Shown one piece after another: positions 1-21,092 of a DNA stretch of 64,000 bases. Under the pieces are notes generated by a model, which was not told the origin of the DNA, searched no databases, and worked only from the letters and a program-made list of their open reading frames with translations. Source of the stretch: Halocaridina rubra (Eukaryota; Arthropoda; Malacostraca; Decapoda; Atyidae). A program made the position numbers and the translations under genes. The stretch is taken from assembly GCA_037179515.1 (NCBI GenBank), contig JAXCGZ010019281.1, positions 1 through 64,000 of the forward strand, in the 5' to 3' direction. How positions within the stretch are numbered: position 1 is the first letter of the stretch; each line of letters starts with the position of its first letter.

Positions 1-640
1 CATCTTTTGCTGTGTGGCGACGTCTATGTTTGAGAAGTATAAATATGTCTTCCTAAACACAAAATCCCATTCATTTATTTGCATATATATTAAGTCATTA
101 GACATTTTACAAGTAATTCCTTACTTCAGAATGTGTACTCAATGAATCTGCTGATATGACAACGGCTTCAGAGGAAACACACCATTAGTCTATTGCTCTT
201 ATCCCCAGAAGCTGGTACTGCAACATGAAGGAAAACTGTCGATTTTAATATTCTAATGGATGGTAAACAAGATGTTAATACGGTCAGTTACCAGAAGGTC
301 GACACTTAGGATGTATAATTAGTCTGTAAAATGACACCCTAGAAAAACAAACTAAAACATTAATATTAAATTAGAGTCTAGTTCGAATCAAACTAGGCAA
401 TTGCCAGTCACTGGAGCATTTAGGGAAATAGACGCAAAGATTCAGTTCTTAGTTTTATGTTTTATTTGTAGTGTATTACACCACACAGACAGTAATGAAG
501 TTTTAACATTATAGGCTTGTCCACCAGGTTTGGCCCACATCTTGGTATTTCCAAATCCGTCACCTGAATACCTGAAATATTCCTTGCACTTCTTCTTATG
601 TGACCAACTTCATATAGTCAAACAATTTGTATGTTTATAG

Positions 641-768
641 GGTGCCACTTCCGCTTGTTATCTACGTGTCATGAATCTACTTCCTAACCAAACCTAACCT
701 AAACTATTCTAACCTAACCTAACCCAGTAGTTATTTTTTCCTTGTAGATAACAAGCGGAAGTAGCACC
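641..768. mobile_element. 128-bp MITE with 25-bp inverted termini and 8-bp target duplication
   Basis: Termini 641-665 and 744-768 are inverted repeats matching at 24 of 25 positions (core CTTCCGCTTGTTATCTAC). The 8-bp string GTTTATAG lies directly on both sides (633-640 and 769-776). The interior holds AACCTAACCT pentamer repeats. An 8-bp duplication is typical of hAT-type transposition. The diverged duplicate at about 36930 lacks the element. Confidence 0.85.
683..724. repeat. interstitial AACCT pentamers
   Basis: AACCAAACCTAACCTAAAC and TAACCTAACCTAACCC: arthropod telomere-type pentamers (TTAGG on minus) inside the MITE loop. Confidence 0.8.
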
Positions 769-963
769 GTTTATAGGCTTTTCCAGTTTTGTTACTTGTT
801 ACTTTTCACCTATGTCTTTAACATATATAACTTCTAATCTAATCATTATTGATATTTATTTATTTTTGTTTTTAAATGTGTATCTATTTAATTGTCGATT
901 ACTTTCTACAACTTGTTTTAAAAATAAAAACTAATATTTATTGTTTTATTATTATTTTTATCA

Positions 964-964
964 C

Positions 965-1011
<47 letters not shown>
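964..1011. repeat. (TTA)n microsatellite
   Basis: About 15 TTA units in duplicate D1; open frames across it give poly-Ile or poly-Tyr and are not genes. Confidence 0.95.
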
Positions 1012-1134
1012 GTAGTAGAAAGAGACTGGGTGCCCGAGAGGATGTCCACTTAGTTTCACAGTCAATGAACATTGAATTACGATTAGCCATACTGGCAATC
1101 TATCTAATCGAGCTAGCGTGAAAAGGTGGTTACT

Positions 1135-1237
<103 letters not shown>

Positions 1238-1868
1238 CGAAAAGTTGCAGTGGAAGTAATACTATGCCCGTTTGTGAATGTCTTTCGACTACCCATATCT
1301 GCCAAAGTAGCGAATTTCATTCCGTCCTATGGTGATCCATGTATTACTTGTCACTATTAACCCCCAATATGGTGTTGGACACTGTGTGACTGGGGAATGA
1401 ATAATGGATGCCTTTCCTAGACCCACGGAGGGCTTGAACACGGATCTGTCAACTCCAAGACGAGAGCTCTGAACACTCGATTACAGTGGTTGTATATTAG
1501 TTCCATAATGATAATTAAGCAAATTTATATCTTTTGAAACATATTATATAACTCAGGGGGCGCAAACCGACACCGTCACGTGATAAAAAAAAATCATAAC
1601 CCATGAGGTAAGTCAGATGATAACATATTACATACGATGTACGCACTTAGCCGATGTAAACTGGTGTAAACTAGAAGAGGGAAGGAAAAAAATAACAGGA
1701 GAGATAAAGTCATGGTTGAAAATGGGCACAAAAAGTGAAGATAACTTGCGAAAAACACGCAATAAAAAAAAAAAATTGACTAGCAGAAGAGCAGTCAAGA
1801 GCGGAGGATATCTCCCGTAAACGCAGTCATAATCACACAAGTACATTCAGTTTGTATTTACGTAAATT

Positions 1869-2070
1869 ATTGGTTCCGGTTTTATGTCACGGACTCCCTT
1901 TTCTACCAAGGGCTAGGACGGTTGCCTTCTTGCGTAGGACTTGTTTTGGCAGATGTAATCCTTACGCTGAGTATATGCCTTTGCTAACCTCAGACCGTGA
2001 CGGGGCGCGAACCCTCGACCTGATGCCTCAGAGTCGCGGATGCTACCGGTTGAGCCACGGTGACTACTTC
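1869..2070 (-). mobile_element. SINE1 (tRNA-derived), full length
   Basis: On the minus strand the head is GTCACCGTGGCTCAACCGG with an A-box-like TGGCTCAACCGG and a B-box-like GGGTTCGCGCCC, followed by a ~110-bp body ending GTCCGTGACATAAAACCGG. Flanked by a perfect 15-bp target duplication GTATTTACGTAAATT at 1854-1868 and 2071-2085. Confidence 0.9.
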
Positions 2071-2104
2071 GTATTTACGTAAATTGATTTACCAAATTGT
2101 GCTC

Positions 2105-2385
2105 ATTGGAAGAAGTTTTCTGGTGGTACATCCCACGGGATAAAGTTAAGAAGACGCACCTTAGTGATACCAACTCGAGAGGGCATTCTTCATGATTGGC
2201 CAACTGGAGGTAACCTAACCTAACTTAATGTGCTCTATCTCCAGTTGCTTACTTATGAAATGCGTTATCTCCAGTTAACCAATTGTGAGGAACGTTTTCC
2301 CCAGTTGAAGATGTAGATGTGCGTCTTCTCCAGTTAATCCACTCCCATGTGTCTTGATCGGCTTCATTTTTACACGATGCACTTG
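2105..2385. repeat. imperfect fold-back repeat with AACCT pentamers in the loop
   Basis: 2149-2209 (AGAAGACGCACC to GGCCAACTGGAG) pairs imperfectly with 2269-2332 (CTCCAGTTAACC to GTGCGTCTTCT). Between the arms lies GGTAACCTAACCTAACTTAA. Arms are eroded and outer limits uncertain. Confidence 0.55.
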
Positions 2386-2563
2386 AGGGGTAGCGTCCGC
2401 GACTTTGAGGCGTCAGGTCGAGGGTTCGCGCCCCGTCACGGTCTGAGGTTAGCAAAGGCATGCACTCAGGGTAACGATTACATCTGCCAAAACAAGTCCT
2501 CCGCAAGAAGGCAACCGTCCTAACCCTTGGTAGAAAAGGGAGTCCGTGACGCAAAACCGGAAC
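2382..2563 (+). mobile_element. SINE1, head-truncated
   Basis: From GGGGTAGCGTCCGCGACTTT through GAGGGTTCGCGCCCCGTCAC to GAGTCCGTGACGCAAAACCG. The A box is partly lost. It abuts the fold-back region at 2105-2385. Confidence 0.85.
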
Positions 2564-2702
2564 TTGATCATGTATCTGTTCCTCCCAGTCAATATGAATG
2601 TATTTAGTCATTACTTTTCCCCACCCAGCAAAGTCCAATCATCAAGGTTCTCAATACATTTAATAAGACGTTATCATATCACCAGCCTCCCTCTATCTTC
2701 GA

Positions 2703-3190
<488 letters not shown>

Positions 3191-3248
3191 TAGATTTCAT
3201 TTCTTCGAGCTGTGGTCTGGAGCGTAGGTGTTGACTAATCCTCTGAGC

Positions 3249-4233
3249 GAACCCTCACCACTGTGTGGGTCAAGATTTATCCAATCTATCCCTTTATGAT
3301 TAAAATCTCCCATAATCAAAATCCTGCATTTTCTCTCCCGTGCCATGTTAACAGCTGAGTTTATGACTTCAATAGTACCTACATGACTTTCCTTATTAAC
3401 TTCTAGCCTATGTTGGTTCCTTGTTGGGTTATATACAACAATATTTATGCGAGCAACAAGAAATTCCTTGAACTCACGTTCTAGAGCCAAGTTTATTTCT
3501 TCAACCTGAATCCTTTCACTTGTGAGCAGTGCTGTCCCTCCACCAGTCCTCTCAGATCTTTCAACCCTTAATATTCTGAAGCCTTTAGGAAAAACTGTGA
3601 CACTGTTTATGTCCTTACTCAACTTAGTCCCTGTAATTGCTACTATATCTGCTATACTGTTGTGAATCCTATCTTTTAATTCTACTGCCTTATCAGCTAA
3701 TCCATCAGTATTTGTGTATAACAATCTTAATGAGGCCCCATCCCCTGATTTTCTGTCATTATCTTCTTTATCTCCCCTTTGTCTGGAAACACTCTGAAAT
3801 TAAAATTTTTCTTCTCTTGTTCATTTATTTCCTCATTTAACCTTCTAGCCTCTTCCAACAAGTTTTTGATCCTTTCCATCTCTCCCTGTGTTCTGTATTG
3901 TCTAATGAACACTTCTTTGAATTCTTGAAGGTCTTTTAGATATTTTTCCTCATCAATATTTCTCTACATGTGTCCCCTCTCTCAAAGGTTACTTTTGTTG
4001 GTCTCTGTTTTCCCTCCCTATAATATTTACATAGATGGTGAATGTTTACAATATCCTCAGGACCACAAACTACTCCAAGATTCCTTGTCAGGTCTAATAT
4101 CCTAGCTTTATTTTCTTCAAGTCTCCCCTGCCATGTTGGCTCCTGAAATTCACTTATGCCTGAGATCACCATTGTCTTCTCTTTATCAAGTGCCTGTGTA
4201 ATCAGTCGATTTGCCCTTTCCATCACAATGTCT

Positions 4234-4236
<3 letters not shown>
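3249..4236 (-). mobile_element. LINE1 copy H fragment (ORF1 end and ORF2 start)
   Basis: Minus strand. ORF1 residues from [10 protein letters not shown] onward (4236-3730, frameshifted near 3935) join the ORF2 start (3724-3260; LYTNTDGLADKAVELK, RTGGGTALL, IMGDFNHKGIDW). The 5' side stops at the (GT)n tract and the 3' side diverges right after the motif DPHSGEG. It is more diverged than copies A-C. Confidence 0.85.
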
Positions 4237-4239
<3 letters not shown>

Positions 4240-4316
<77 letters not shown>

Positions 4317-4354
4317 TGTGTGCGTGTTTGTTTTGTGTGTGTGTGTGTGTGTGT
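4240..4354. repeat. (GT)n microsatellite
   Basis: Long (GT)n with a few interruptions after 4314; it cuts LINE1 copy H on its 5' side. Confidence 0.97.
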
Positions 4355-4396
4355 AGAAGGACGAGTGAGGGAGGCTGACAGTTCGTGTCTGTGAGC

Positions 4397-4398
<2 letters not shown>

Positions 4399-4473
<75 letters not shown>
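4399..4473. repeat. (GA)n microsatellite
   Basis: About 37 GA units. The 300 bases after it (4474-4860) hold no recognised gene. Confidence 0.97.
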
Positions 4474-4475
<2 letters not shown>

Positions 4476-4861
4476 ATATGCGGAAGTCACTAGAGATAAT
4501 AATATAATATATATTCTCAATACAGTGCAACTGAGAGTCAGTGTGAGTGAGGAACAAAGCAAGCGTGATTAAGTGTGAAAGTTATCAATTGAAAGTGAGA
4601 GTGAATAAGAATAATCCTAAATCATGCTGACTCCTGAGAATAACTAAATAGAATGAGTTCAATGATACTGGCTGGTAATGAGAATGCATGACGAGTTGGG
4701 TCCCCGTCCCGATTCCTGGTAGCACACTTAAATGTAGTATGTTATGTACTATGTACAATGTAGTATGTACTCTTACATATAATTTTAGTGTGGCTGAAAC
4801 TCGTCACTCAATAGTGTATAATTAATAGTATTATATATAAATGATTGTGACGTGTAAAAAA

Positions 4862-5015
4862 AAAAAACGCATCCGCATCTGCAACCACTGATATGGAGGT
4901 GCAAATAATCCACAACTGCATCCGCATCCGCAAAAAAAATTATATTTAAAACTCCGCACTTTAATCTGCAACCGCATTTTATGAAATTGCATATCCGGCT
5001 CAGCCTCCGCGGATC
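4862..5015. repeat. GCATCCGCA-rich region, possible transposon end
   Basis: GCATCCGCATCTGCAACC, GCATCCGCATCCGCA, CTGCAACCGCAT: many short related motifs within 150 bp, resembling subterminal repeats of some DNA transposons. No terminal inverted repeat was found. Confidence 0.35.
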
Positions 5016-5041
5016 TCTATAATTTAGTATCCAGTACATCA

Positions 5042-5278
<237 letters not shown>

Positions 5279-7217
5279 TTTATTTTATTTTTTTTTCATT
5301 TTTTTTAATATACTGTAATGGTATTTTCTTCTATAGACAAGTATAGTTTGCAATACTAGATATATGAACCAATCGTGGGAAGTTAGGAAAGTCATCAAGC
5401 TTTAATTCCCTAGCTCCATTCTGTCTCTCTGCACCACACACTGGGGATTAATAGTGATACACAAAACTGCAAAAAACGATGAAGACTAAAAATGGAGTAA
5501 ATATATACTTACACATATTTAATCAGCAAAAAAATTTAATGAAATTTGTTAAAGTATATAAGGTCTGGTTATGTTTTATTGGCATGTTCACCCGCAATTG
5601 GGGATTGCGTAGAGGGAGGAGAGAAAGCAGCAACAATAGAATTGGCGAAAATATATGTGTAAATTCCTTAGAGTTCTGTATTGTGCAATGCTCGATTTAC
5701 TTTTGTAGTTTAGTTTATCTCTTTGGGGACAACGGTAGCTGATTAGCGAGCGTGCTCGATTCCAGAGATGACAGATCCACTATCGCGACCAGCGTCGGGC
5801 GCTAGGCAGGGCATCATGTTGATGGAATTAAATACCCATAAAGCTACAAGTACTGATAATATATCCCCTTTACGTACTTAAGAAATGCGATAGACCAATA
5901 TCGGTGGCACTATGCATTATATTTGAAAAGTCTCTGGAGTCTGGGGATCTTCCAAGATACTGGAAACAAGCGAATGTGGAACTTATCTTCAAAAAGGGAA
6001 GGAGGGATACAGCTCTAAACAATAGCCCTGTTTCTTTGACCAGCATAACTTGCAAAGTTATGAAGAAGCTACTAAGGAAATACATCTCTCTTCACTTGGA
6101 ATCCTTCAACTTTTTGGCTGTGAGATAACATGGCTTCAGAGTAGGCAGATCAACCCTAACAAACTTATCAGAATTTTGTGATGAGTAACCCAGATCTTAA
6201 AAGAAAGAGAAAGCTGGGCGGAGTACATATTCCAAGATTTTCTGAAGGTATATGCTACAGTCCCACACGGCAAACTTAAAAAGCTGCAAGTGATTGCGAG
6301 AATGGGTGGAAATGTCTTGGAATGGATAAAAAGTTACTTAGAAAGAAGGGAACAGAGGGTAAGAGTAAGAAACTCAGTGTCTGAATGGAAAAGTGTTAGA
6401 AGTTTGGTTCCTCAGGGTTCAGCTTTGGAGCCACTATTGTTCCTTGTATATGTAAATGACCTACCAGTCTGTAAATTCATTCCTGAGTATGTTTTCAGAT
6501 GATGCAAAGATTTTGAAGAAAGTAAGAGACGAGAACAATGGTAGAGAACTTCGGGAAAATCTAAATAGTCTGCATGAGTGGTAAGAAAAGTGGCTAATGA
6601 AATTCAACACTTCAAAATGTAAGGTGATGAGAATGGGTACAAGTGCGAGAAGGACCGAGCTTGGATACTCAATAGCAGAAAGAGAACTTCAAGAGATGGA
6701 GAATGAGAGAGATCTAGGTGTAGAAATACTGGCAAACTTGTCTCTTGAAATGCTTATAAATAGCATAGTAAGGGCAGCATATGCTTTCTTTGCAAATGTA
6801 AGGGTAGCCCTCAGGCACATGGACAAGGATATGTTCAAGAACAAATCTGTAACTTATGTAAATCCAAGGCTTGAATATGCAGATGATGCCTTGTTCCTTC
6901 TCTACAAAAATATAGAACATTTTGAACTCCTAATCTTAGAAATGGAATCCACAATTGAAAGAGTAAAACTGTATTTCACAAGAAATGGACCCAGAGTAAA
7001 TTTAAGTAAAACTCACTTATATTAATCGGATCAAGAGGTTATCTAGATCGCATACTCAAAGATCTAGAAATTAAAATAGAACCTTCTCATGTTACACCAC
7101 TTCCTACTGTTAGGAATTAGTAGCTAATTCATTTGAATCTCATGTCGAATATATATGGAGTAAAGCAAATGGTATGCTCTTCTTCATAAATAGAAATAAA
7201 AAAAAATTGTAAGCTAC

Positions 7218-7220
7218 ATC

Positions 7221-7280
<60 letters not shown>

Positions 7281-7306
7281 TAATACTAATAATAATAGTT
7301 ATAATA
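7218..7306. repeat. (TAA)n microsatellite = SINE2 tail
   Basis: Directly continues the 3' tail of the minus-strand SINE2 at 7310-7488. Confidence 0.95.
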
Positions 7307-7309
7307 ATA

Positions 7310-7488
7310 ATAAACCTTTATTTCCATTATACAATGGGTATTCGTCAGCCGGGGCAACCCCTAACCCCCCACTGTGGTGCCCAGCCACAGTAGTAACCTG
7401 CCAGTAAACAGCTTAATCTCTCGGACTTGGACGGGAACCGATCTCTCGACCTCGTGAATGCGAAGCCAGTGCGTTACCACTGTACTAG
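7310..7488 (-). mobile_element. SINE2 (tRNA-derived) with (TTA)n tail, inside LINE5
   Basis: On the minus strand: ACTAGTACAGTGGTAACGC (A-box region), CGAGGTCGAGAGATCGGTTC then CCGTCC (B-box region), a body with CACCACAGTGGGGGGTTAGG, and a tail CATTGTATAATGGAAATAAA, GGTTTATTATTATT. The tail runs into the (TTA)n tract at 7218-7306. Confidence 0.8.
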
Positions 7489-8214
7489 TCAGAGGCAGGA
7501 AAATAACAGTGGAGGCTTTACATCTTAGCTACATATCCTATTGCTCAGTGACATGGAAAGGCTGTAATAAAAGAATATTAAGCAAGCTCCAAAAATTCAA
7601 TATTTTGCAGCTAAAATCACTGTTCGTCATGACAAAAAGCTTAATCACGAAACACCATTTATAAGGGAGCAAAAATGGCTCAAAGTAGAAGAACCAAATC
7701 AAATTCGAAGTGGTGATGTTTATGTATAAGTTAATAAAAGGTGTCATACTTGAATGGGATATGCAGGTTAATACCGTAAGCAGTTCAGTGGAAAGGAACA
7801 CTTATTAATCTCAAAATCTTGTGATTCCAAAAAGCTGGTGTCAGATATACGACATCACAGTTATGAGGAGATGATGAGCTAATTAGACTTACCATAACTC
7901 AAAGCTAGTAGAATGAGGGGGATATGGCGACGGTTTATACATTCCTCCATGGTTTTGACAGAGTGGATGAGGATAGATCATAGTTTGACTCTTCGTAAGA
8001 AAACAATTTTGCAGAATGTAAGGAAGTATATTTTTAATGTAAGAGTAGTTGATGTTTGGAATTCGCTAAGCGAGGAGGTAGTTAATGCTGAATCAGTTCA
8101 TAGTTTTAAGGACAAATATGATAAATATCACTGAGTACATATATGGAACCGACTAGGAGACGGGAAATTACAAGCATAGGGCTCTTTCCCGTAAACACAA
8201 TTAGGTAATTATAC

Positions 8215-8335
<121 letters not shown>

Positions 8336-8439
8336 GGAGTTTTTCCCTTGTGTTCAATTAGGTAGTTACAAAGAGACACAAGCTACTAGGAATATGTTTT
8401 TTCCTGATAAAAAGGATTATATGTTAAGGTGTTAATAAG

Positions 8440-8440
<1 letters not shown>

Positions 8441-8500
<60 letters not shown>

Positions 8501-8542
8501 CAATACCTAAATCATTTTCATACCAGAAAAACATCGAGTCAG

Positions 8543-8620
<78 letters not shown>
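8441..8620. repeat. (CT)n and (TA)n microsatellites
   Basis: (CT)n 8441-8496 and (TA)n 8547-8620. 8621-8912 is probably AGMO 3' flank or UTR; no clear poly-A signal found. Confidence 0.95.
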
Positions 8621-8623
<3 letters not shown>

Positions 8624-8912
8624 TAAAATGTGGGTATTTTGCCTACACAGGTTTGAAATAATATTGTATCTCAACACCTATACATCAACACAAAGAAATA
8701 ATACCCAGAAACAACTTATAGCCCGAAAAAATGTAGGCAACTACAGATTCATTTCCTATATTACAGTACACGATTACTAGTTTACGAACTAACTCAAATA
8801 CCCACGAATACCATAACAGTCTTCGAACACCTACTGAAGAGAAATGGAATAGTCGTGCTTACTTCCCCCAAAACACGTTTCACTTTACATATGTCCAAAC
8901 AAAATTAATTCC

Positions 8913-17256
<8,344 letters not shown>

Positions 17257-17905
17257 GGCTGGTGATGTGATGTTTGCTTTTTCATATACAAATTACTGTT
17301 TCTCAAATATCGTCTACAATAAACTACTTTGTATTTGTTAATTTCGTTTCTTCATCTATAACTCACAAATGTGTTAAGTTTTTTAAGTTTTACCCAGTTA
17401 TTGCTTATTTTTTATTGCAGTTTTCCACAAGCCGAGACACATTGAAGTCACTCCGACATCTGCTGTTGTGTTTTAATTGTGAATTCAACATCGTTGATAA
17501 GAGTGTAATTTTACGTCCCGCAGAACCCTTCTTGCTGATCGCTATATGATGGAGAGAGAGAAAACAACTTCAATTATCTTTGCACCAATATATTTCTATG
17601 GTAGTTGTAAAGATAAATTAAGAGGTACACATATGTGTTACTACAGAGGCTGGATATAGGCGATACTTATACCAAGATATCATGAAATAGCACAGGACAG
17701 ATATCAAAGTCATATCTTTTTTAAAATAAATCTTTATATCAACTACGTCTACTTCTTTGCACTGGAATTTAGTAGGAAATCTGTCGACTATATATATATG
17801 ACATTTTATATACTCTTGGTTAGTTTTTACGAAGAGTTACGATAAAAATAGTCGCTGTATAAGAACAGAGTAAAATATAGCTATCATAACACGAATTTCT
17901 GCATC

Positions 17906-17907
<2 letters not shown>

Positions 17908-17981
<74 letters not shown>

Positions 17982-17990
17982 TAATAATAA
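17908..17990. repeat. (TAA)n microsatellite
   Basis: Upstream of AGMO. 17257-17907 holds no recognised feature beyond possible AGMO 5' flank. Confidence 0.97.
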
Positions 17991-18227
17991 TACACACGTA
18001 TAAACTTGGCGTATATAATAATAATAAAACACGTATAAACTTAGCGTGTGTAATCGGTATAACAAGAACTAATATTAAAAATTCTGAACTCACGTTACCA
18101 CTTCGAGCAACCAGTTCGCGATCCTTCCGCTCACGAAGGTCTCTTGTTGCTTACTGAGGACATCAGATTCTCTGTCCTTATGAGATAAACCGATGATGAT
18201 CCACAGGAAGAGGATGATGATGATGAT

Positions 18228-18275
18228 GATTCGGTGTTACGTCACGAACTCCCTTTTTTTACTGAGGGCTAGGAG
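18228..18275 (-). mobile_element. SINE1 3'-tail fragment
   Basis: TCGGTGTTACGTCACGAACT, then CCCTTTTTTTACTGAGGGCT matches only the last ~45 bp of the SINE1 unit. Confidence 0.6.
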
Positions 18276-18447
18276 GTATAATGATGAAGGGGGTATTCAA
18301 GCCAAACATTTTTCAAGGTATATGCATTAGAAATATCGGAAGAAAACTATGCGTAAAAAAAAAAAAAATGTAATTACGATAACTTGGTGGAAAGTGATTA
18401 CTAGTGGGAGAAAATTTTTGAATAGTGAATAAAAAAGTAACGTGTAG

Positions 18448-18637
<190 letters not shown>

Positions 18638-18640
18638 GAT

Positions 18641-18925
18641 TGTGACACCAGGACAGGCCAAAAATAAAATTAAAATAAATTTACCCTCATCGAGCCTGGG
18701 CATGAAGAAAATATAAAGAGAAACGGTTATGGGGAGTGTTGTGACTTGTCAGATGTGAAAGGATAATAAGACATGTGTGACGAATATCCAAGAATATTCG
18801 GTGTTGATGTAGGCATAGAAAGAGAACCGTAACTGAAGGAAGACTTAACATCGAACTGTCCCAGACAGTTTTATTTAAGTCTACAAGACCCTTCAGCTGT
18901 ATGTACATCAAGTCACCATAACACA
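18641..18925 (-). mobile_element. LINE2-derived short element
   Basis: The plus text begins ATTGTGACACCAGGACAGGCC, carries CATCGAGCCTGGGCATGAAG, then the complement of the LINE2 5' UTR (AAGACTTAACATCGAACTGT). The 5' end is lost near 18920. It abuts an (AT)n tract. Confidence 0.75.
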
Positions 18926-19504
18926 ATTAAAAACTTCATTTTTATTCTTGTGATTTCAAATTACTCATTTTTTATATAAAAAAAATATTTTCCAGATGAA
19001 AGTAGCATGGCATTTTCTCTGCATAAAAGTATATGAACCGTTACGATACATGGTATAAAATAAATGAATGAATGCATAGCATTAAATAAAGGAATGAATA
19101 CATATTATTTGCATAATCTAATGTTTTTAGTGCCTCGGGTTTTCCCTGTCCAAAATCAACTTCTTTTCATAATAATTCAAGGTCAAACATATATTGCTGC
19201 GAAAGTATGCATTGTCTCTTCCATCAGGATACGCTAGGATACCCATTGCAATAAAAGAAAAAAAAATACCCATGGATGTGGGTAGATCGTAAAACTGGAG
19301 GGAGGGTTACCATCTTCGTTTTGCAATATTTAGAAGAATTTAGAGGTACTTAAAAACGACTTATTTACCTGTAATTAGAAACTTTTTGGGTAAACTCGTT
19401 TAAGATCAAGGTCACACAGACTATATATTTCACTTTTTTTTTTTATTTCATGACTGTGTTCAAGTCGACGATTGTGCAAAACAAAGCATTTCGTGTACTA
19501 TGAA

Positions 19505-19660
19505 TGTGACTGCGGTAGCTCGCTGGTAAAGCAAGCGCGCCGGAAAGTGAAGAGCATGATAACCTTGAGTTCAACCACGCCGCGAGGTGCTAGAGAGGGT
19601 ATCCAACCTTAATCCACCAGCTCCAACCTGTCTGTGTCCACAGCTATCCGAGTATATATA
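19505..19660 (+). mobile_element. SINE3 (tRNA-derived)
   Basis: GCGGTAGCTCGCTGGTAAAG (A-box region) and CCTTGAGTTCAACCACGCCG (B-box region), then GGTATCCAACCTTAATCC and CAACCTGTCTGTGTCC. The same tail recurs in degraded form at 1365-1500, 3130-3190, 12515-12612, 13755-13835 and 37485-37622. Confidence 0.7.
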
Positions 19661-19803
19661 ATTGTAACACTAAAAACTGAGGAAAAAAATAAAATACAAT
19701 AGATGTAACAGGCAAGAGGTTCTCCATTGTGCAGTGGTCCATAGTACGCGAAACCATCATTTGGCCTCTCCGAATGCTGAAATTAACTTTTTTTCTTTCT
19801 TTT

Positions 19804-20110
19804 TATTGTGACACCAGGACGGGCCAAAAAAAATTATAAAATAAAACAGCCCTCATCAGGCCTGGGCACGAAGAATACAGAAACAGAGATGGAGAGTGTA
19901 ATAACTTGTCAGATGTGAAGGGATGATAAAAGATGTGTGATGAATATCCAAGAATATTCAGTGTAGCTGTAGGCATAGAAAAAGAACCGTAACTGAAGGA
20001 AGACTTAACATCGAACTGTCCTAGACAGACCTATTTAAGTTCAAAAAAACCTTCAGCTGTAGTATCGCAAAGGGCGACTGGTGCCATGAGCCATCCTACT
20101 ACATATTTAT
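19804..20110 (-). mobile_element. LINE2-derived short element (5' UTR fused to 3' tail)
   Basis: On the minus strand it begins GTAGGATGGCTCATGGCACC and continues GTTCGATGTTAAGTCTTCC like the LINE2 5' UTR (52642-52440). It then jumps at CTCTGTTTCTG to TTCGTGCCCAGGCC and GGTGTCACAAT plus A-run, the LINE2 3' tail. About 300 bp, no coding capacity. Confidence 0.8.
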
Positions 20111-20160
20111 TATAACATTACATACATAAAAGTTTCATTATAGCTCAAAATCATATCCAA

Positions 20161-20176
20161 TAATAATAATAATAAC

Positions 20177-20245
<69 letters not shown>

Positions 20246-20303
20246 TATACTTTTTTTAGTATGAGCGTGTGTGCGTATTTGTGGATGAAGTTGTTTTTGT
20301 ACA

Positions 20304-20391
<88 letters not shown>
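20161..20391. repeat. (AAT)n and (ATT)n facing tracts
   Basis: (AAT)n at 20161-20243 and (ATT)n at 20305-20391 are complementary and separated by about 60 bases, so they can fold back on each other. Confidence 0.95.
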
Positions 20392-20923
20392 TATGAGCCT
20401 CTTAATACATGAGCTGAATATTTAATTCAACTGCTTTTATTTCAAGTTTTTCTCTAGACACCAGATATCTGACGTTCTGTTTTCATTCTGTACTGGGGTT
20501 TTCAAGGTGATTATCTATATATCATTCCACTATTTCCTTTTATCCACAACAGAAAGATGTCCTATTACTTTCTAGAGTAATGGAGCTTTTTCGGGGTCAA
20601 AAGCCTTGAAATTTTAGGTTACACACCAGGTCAAATTTGCTTCGCGTTGGTGTCAGGGAGATCATTTGGTGGTTTATTTTTTTTACCAAATCTCTTGGTC
20701 CCCATGGAAAGAATTTAAGGGGTCCATACCGTTATTTTCTTCCGATTCTTTAGCAGGTTATTTAAGATATGACAGTTCCAATCCCAGTCTGTGGCATAGA
20801 CGGGAGACTTACCTGAGTAGATTGCACCAACACGGCCAGTCGCTAAGTACGCAAAGCAGATGCAGGTATACTCATTTCCTGTTATTTTAGTAACTGGATA
20901 TGATTAGACCAATATCACCGTGG

Positions 20924-21092
20924 CAAAGTGGGAGCGTTCGCGACTTTGAGTCATCAGGTCGAGGGTTCGCGGCCCGCCACGAGCAGGTTATTCACTAAAG
21001 TTAACGATCACACCTGCTAAATTAAATTCCTTCGCAAGAAGGCACCGTCCAAGCCCTTAGCAGAAAAGGGAGTCCGTGACCTAAAACCGATC
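20924..21092 (+). mobile_element. SINE1, diverged
   Basis: CACCGTGGCAAAGTGGGAGC (A-box region), GAGGGTTCGCGGCCCGCCAC (B box), then GCAAGAAGGCACCGTCC and GGGAGTCCGTGACCTAAAACC. The string ATTTCCTGTTATTTTA occurs on both sides (about 20874-20889 and 21094-21109), the likely target duplication, with about 34 extra bases before the head. Confidence 0.8.

Larger units (their letters stand above)
6895..7850 (+). mobile_element. LINE5 fragment (RT palm and C-terminus) inserted in LINE1 copy G
   Basis: Frame changes abruptly to ADDALFLLYKNIEHFELL and GPRVNLSKTHLY, a different RT lineage from LINE1 and closer to LINE4. A SINE2 with its (TTA)n tail splits it at about 7217-7490, after which HLSYISYCSVTWKGCNKRILSKLQKFN follows in pieces. 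About 115 bp of the host LINE1 sequence is missing at the insertion. Confidence 0.7.
5818..8210 (+). mobile_element. LINE1 copy G, RT half, degraded, with LINE5 inserted
   Basis: Starts at the equivalent of MDLDVHKATGPDDI and runs to the 3' terminus GTAAACACAATTAGGTAATTA. Readable pieces include IIFEKSLESGDLPRYWKQANV (5904-6128), VPQGSALEPLLFLVYVNDL (6290-6502) and FNTSKCKVMRMGTSARR (6597 onward). It is interrupted at about 6895-7850 by another LINE and resumes at 7852 with the C-terminus (VRVVDVWNSLSEEVV). Many stops. Confidence 0.85.

Noticed and set aside
683..724. Telomere or subtelomere
   Set aside because: Only a few AACCT units inside a MITE with target duplications; not a terminal array.
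2249..2638. 129-codon open frame on minus
   Set aside because: It reads through SINE1 and fold-back sequence; similar frames appear in every SINE1 copy.
4156..4562. Long open frame with Ser-Leu and Thr-His repeats
   Set aside because: The repeat portion is (GA)n and (GT)n; the remainder is LINE1 ORF1 debris.
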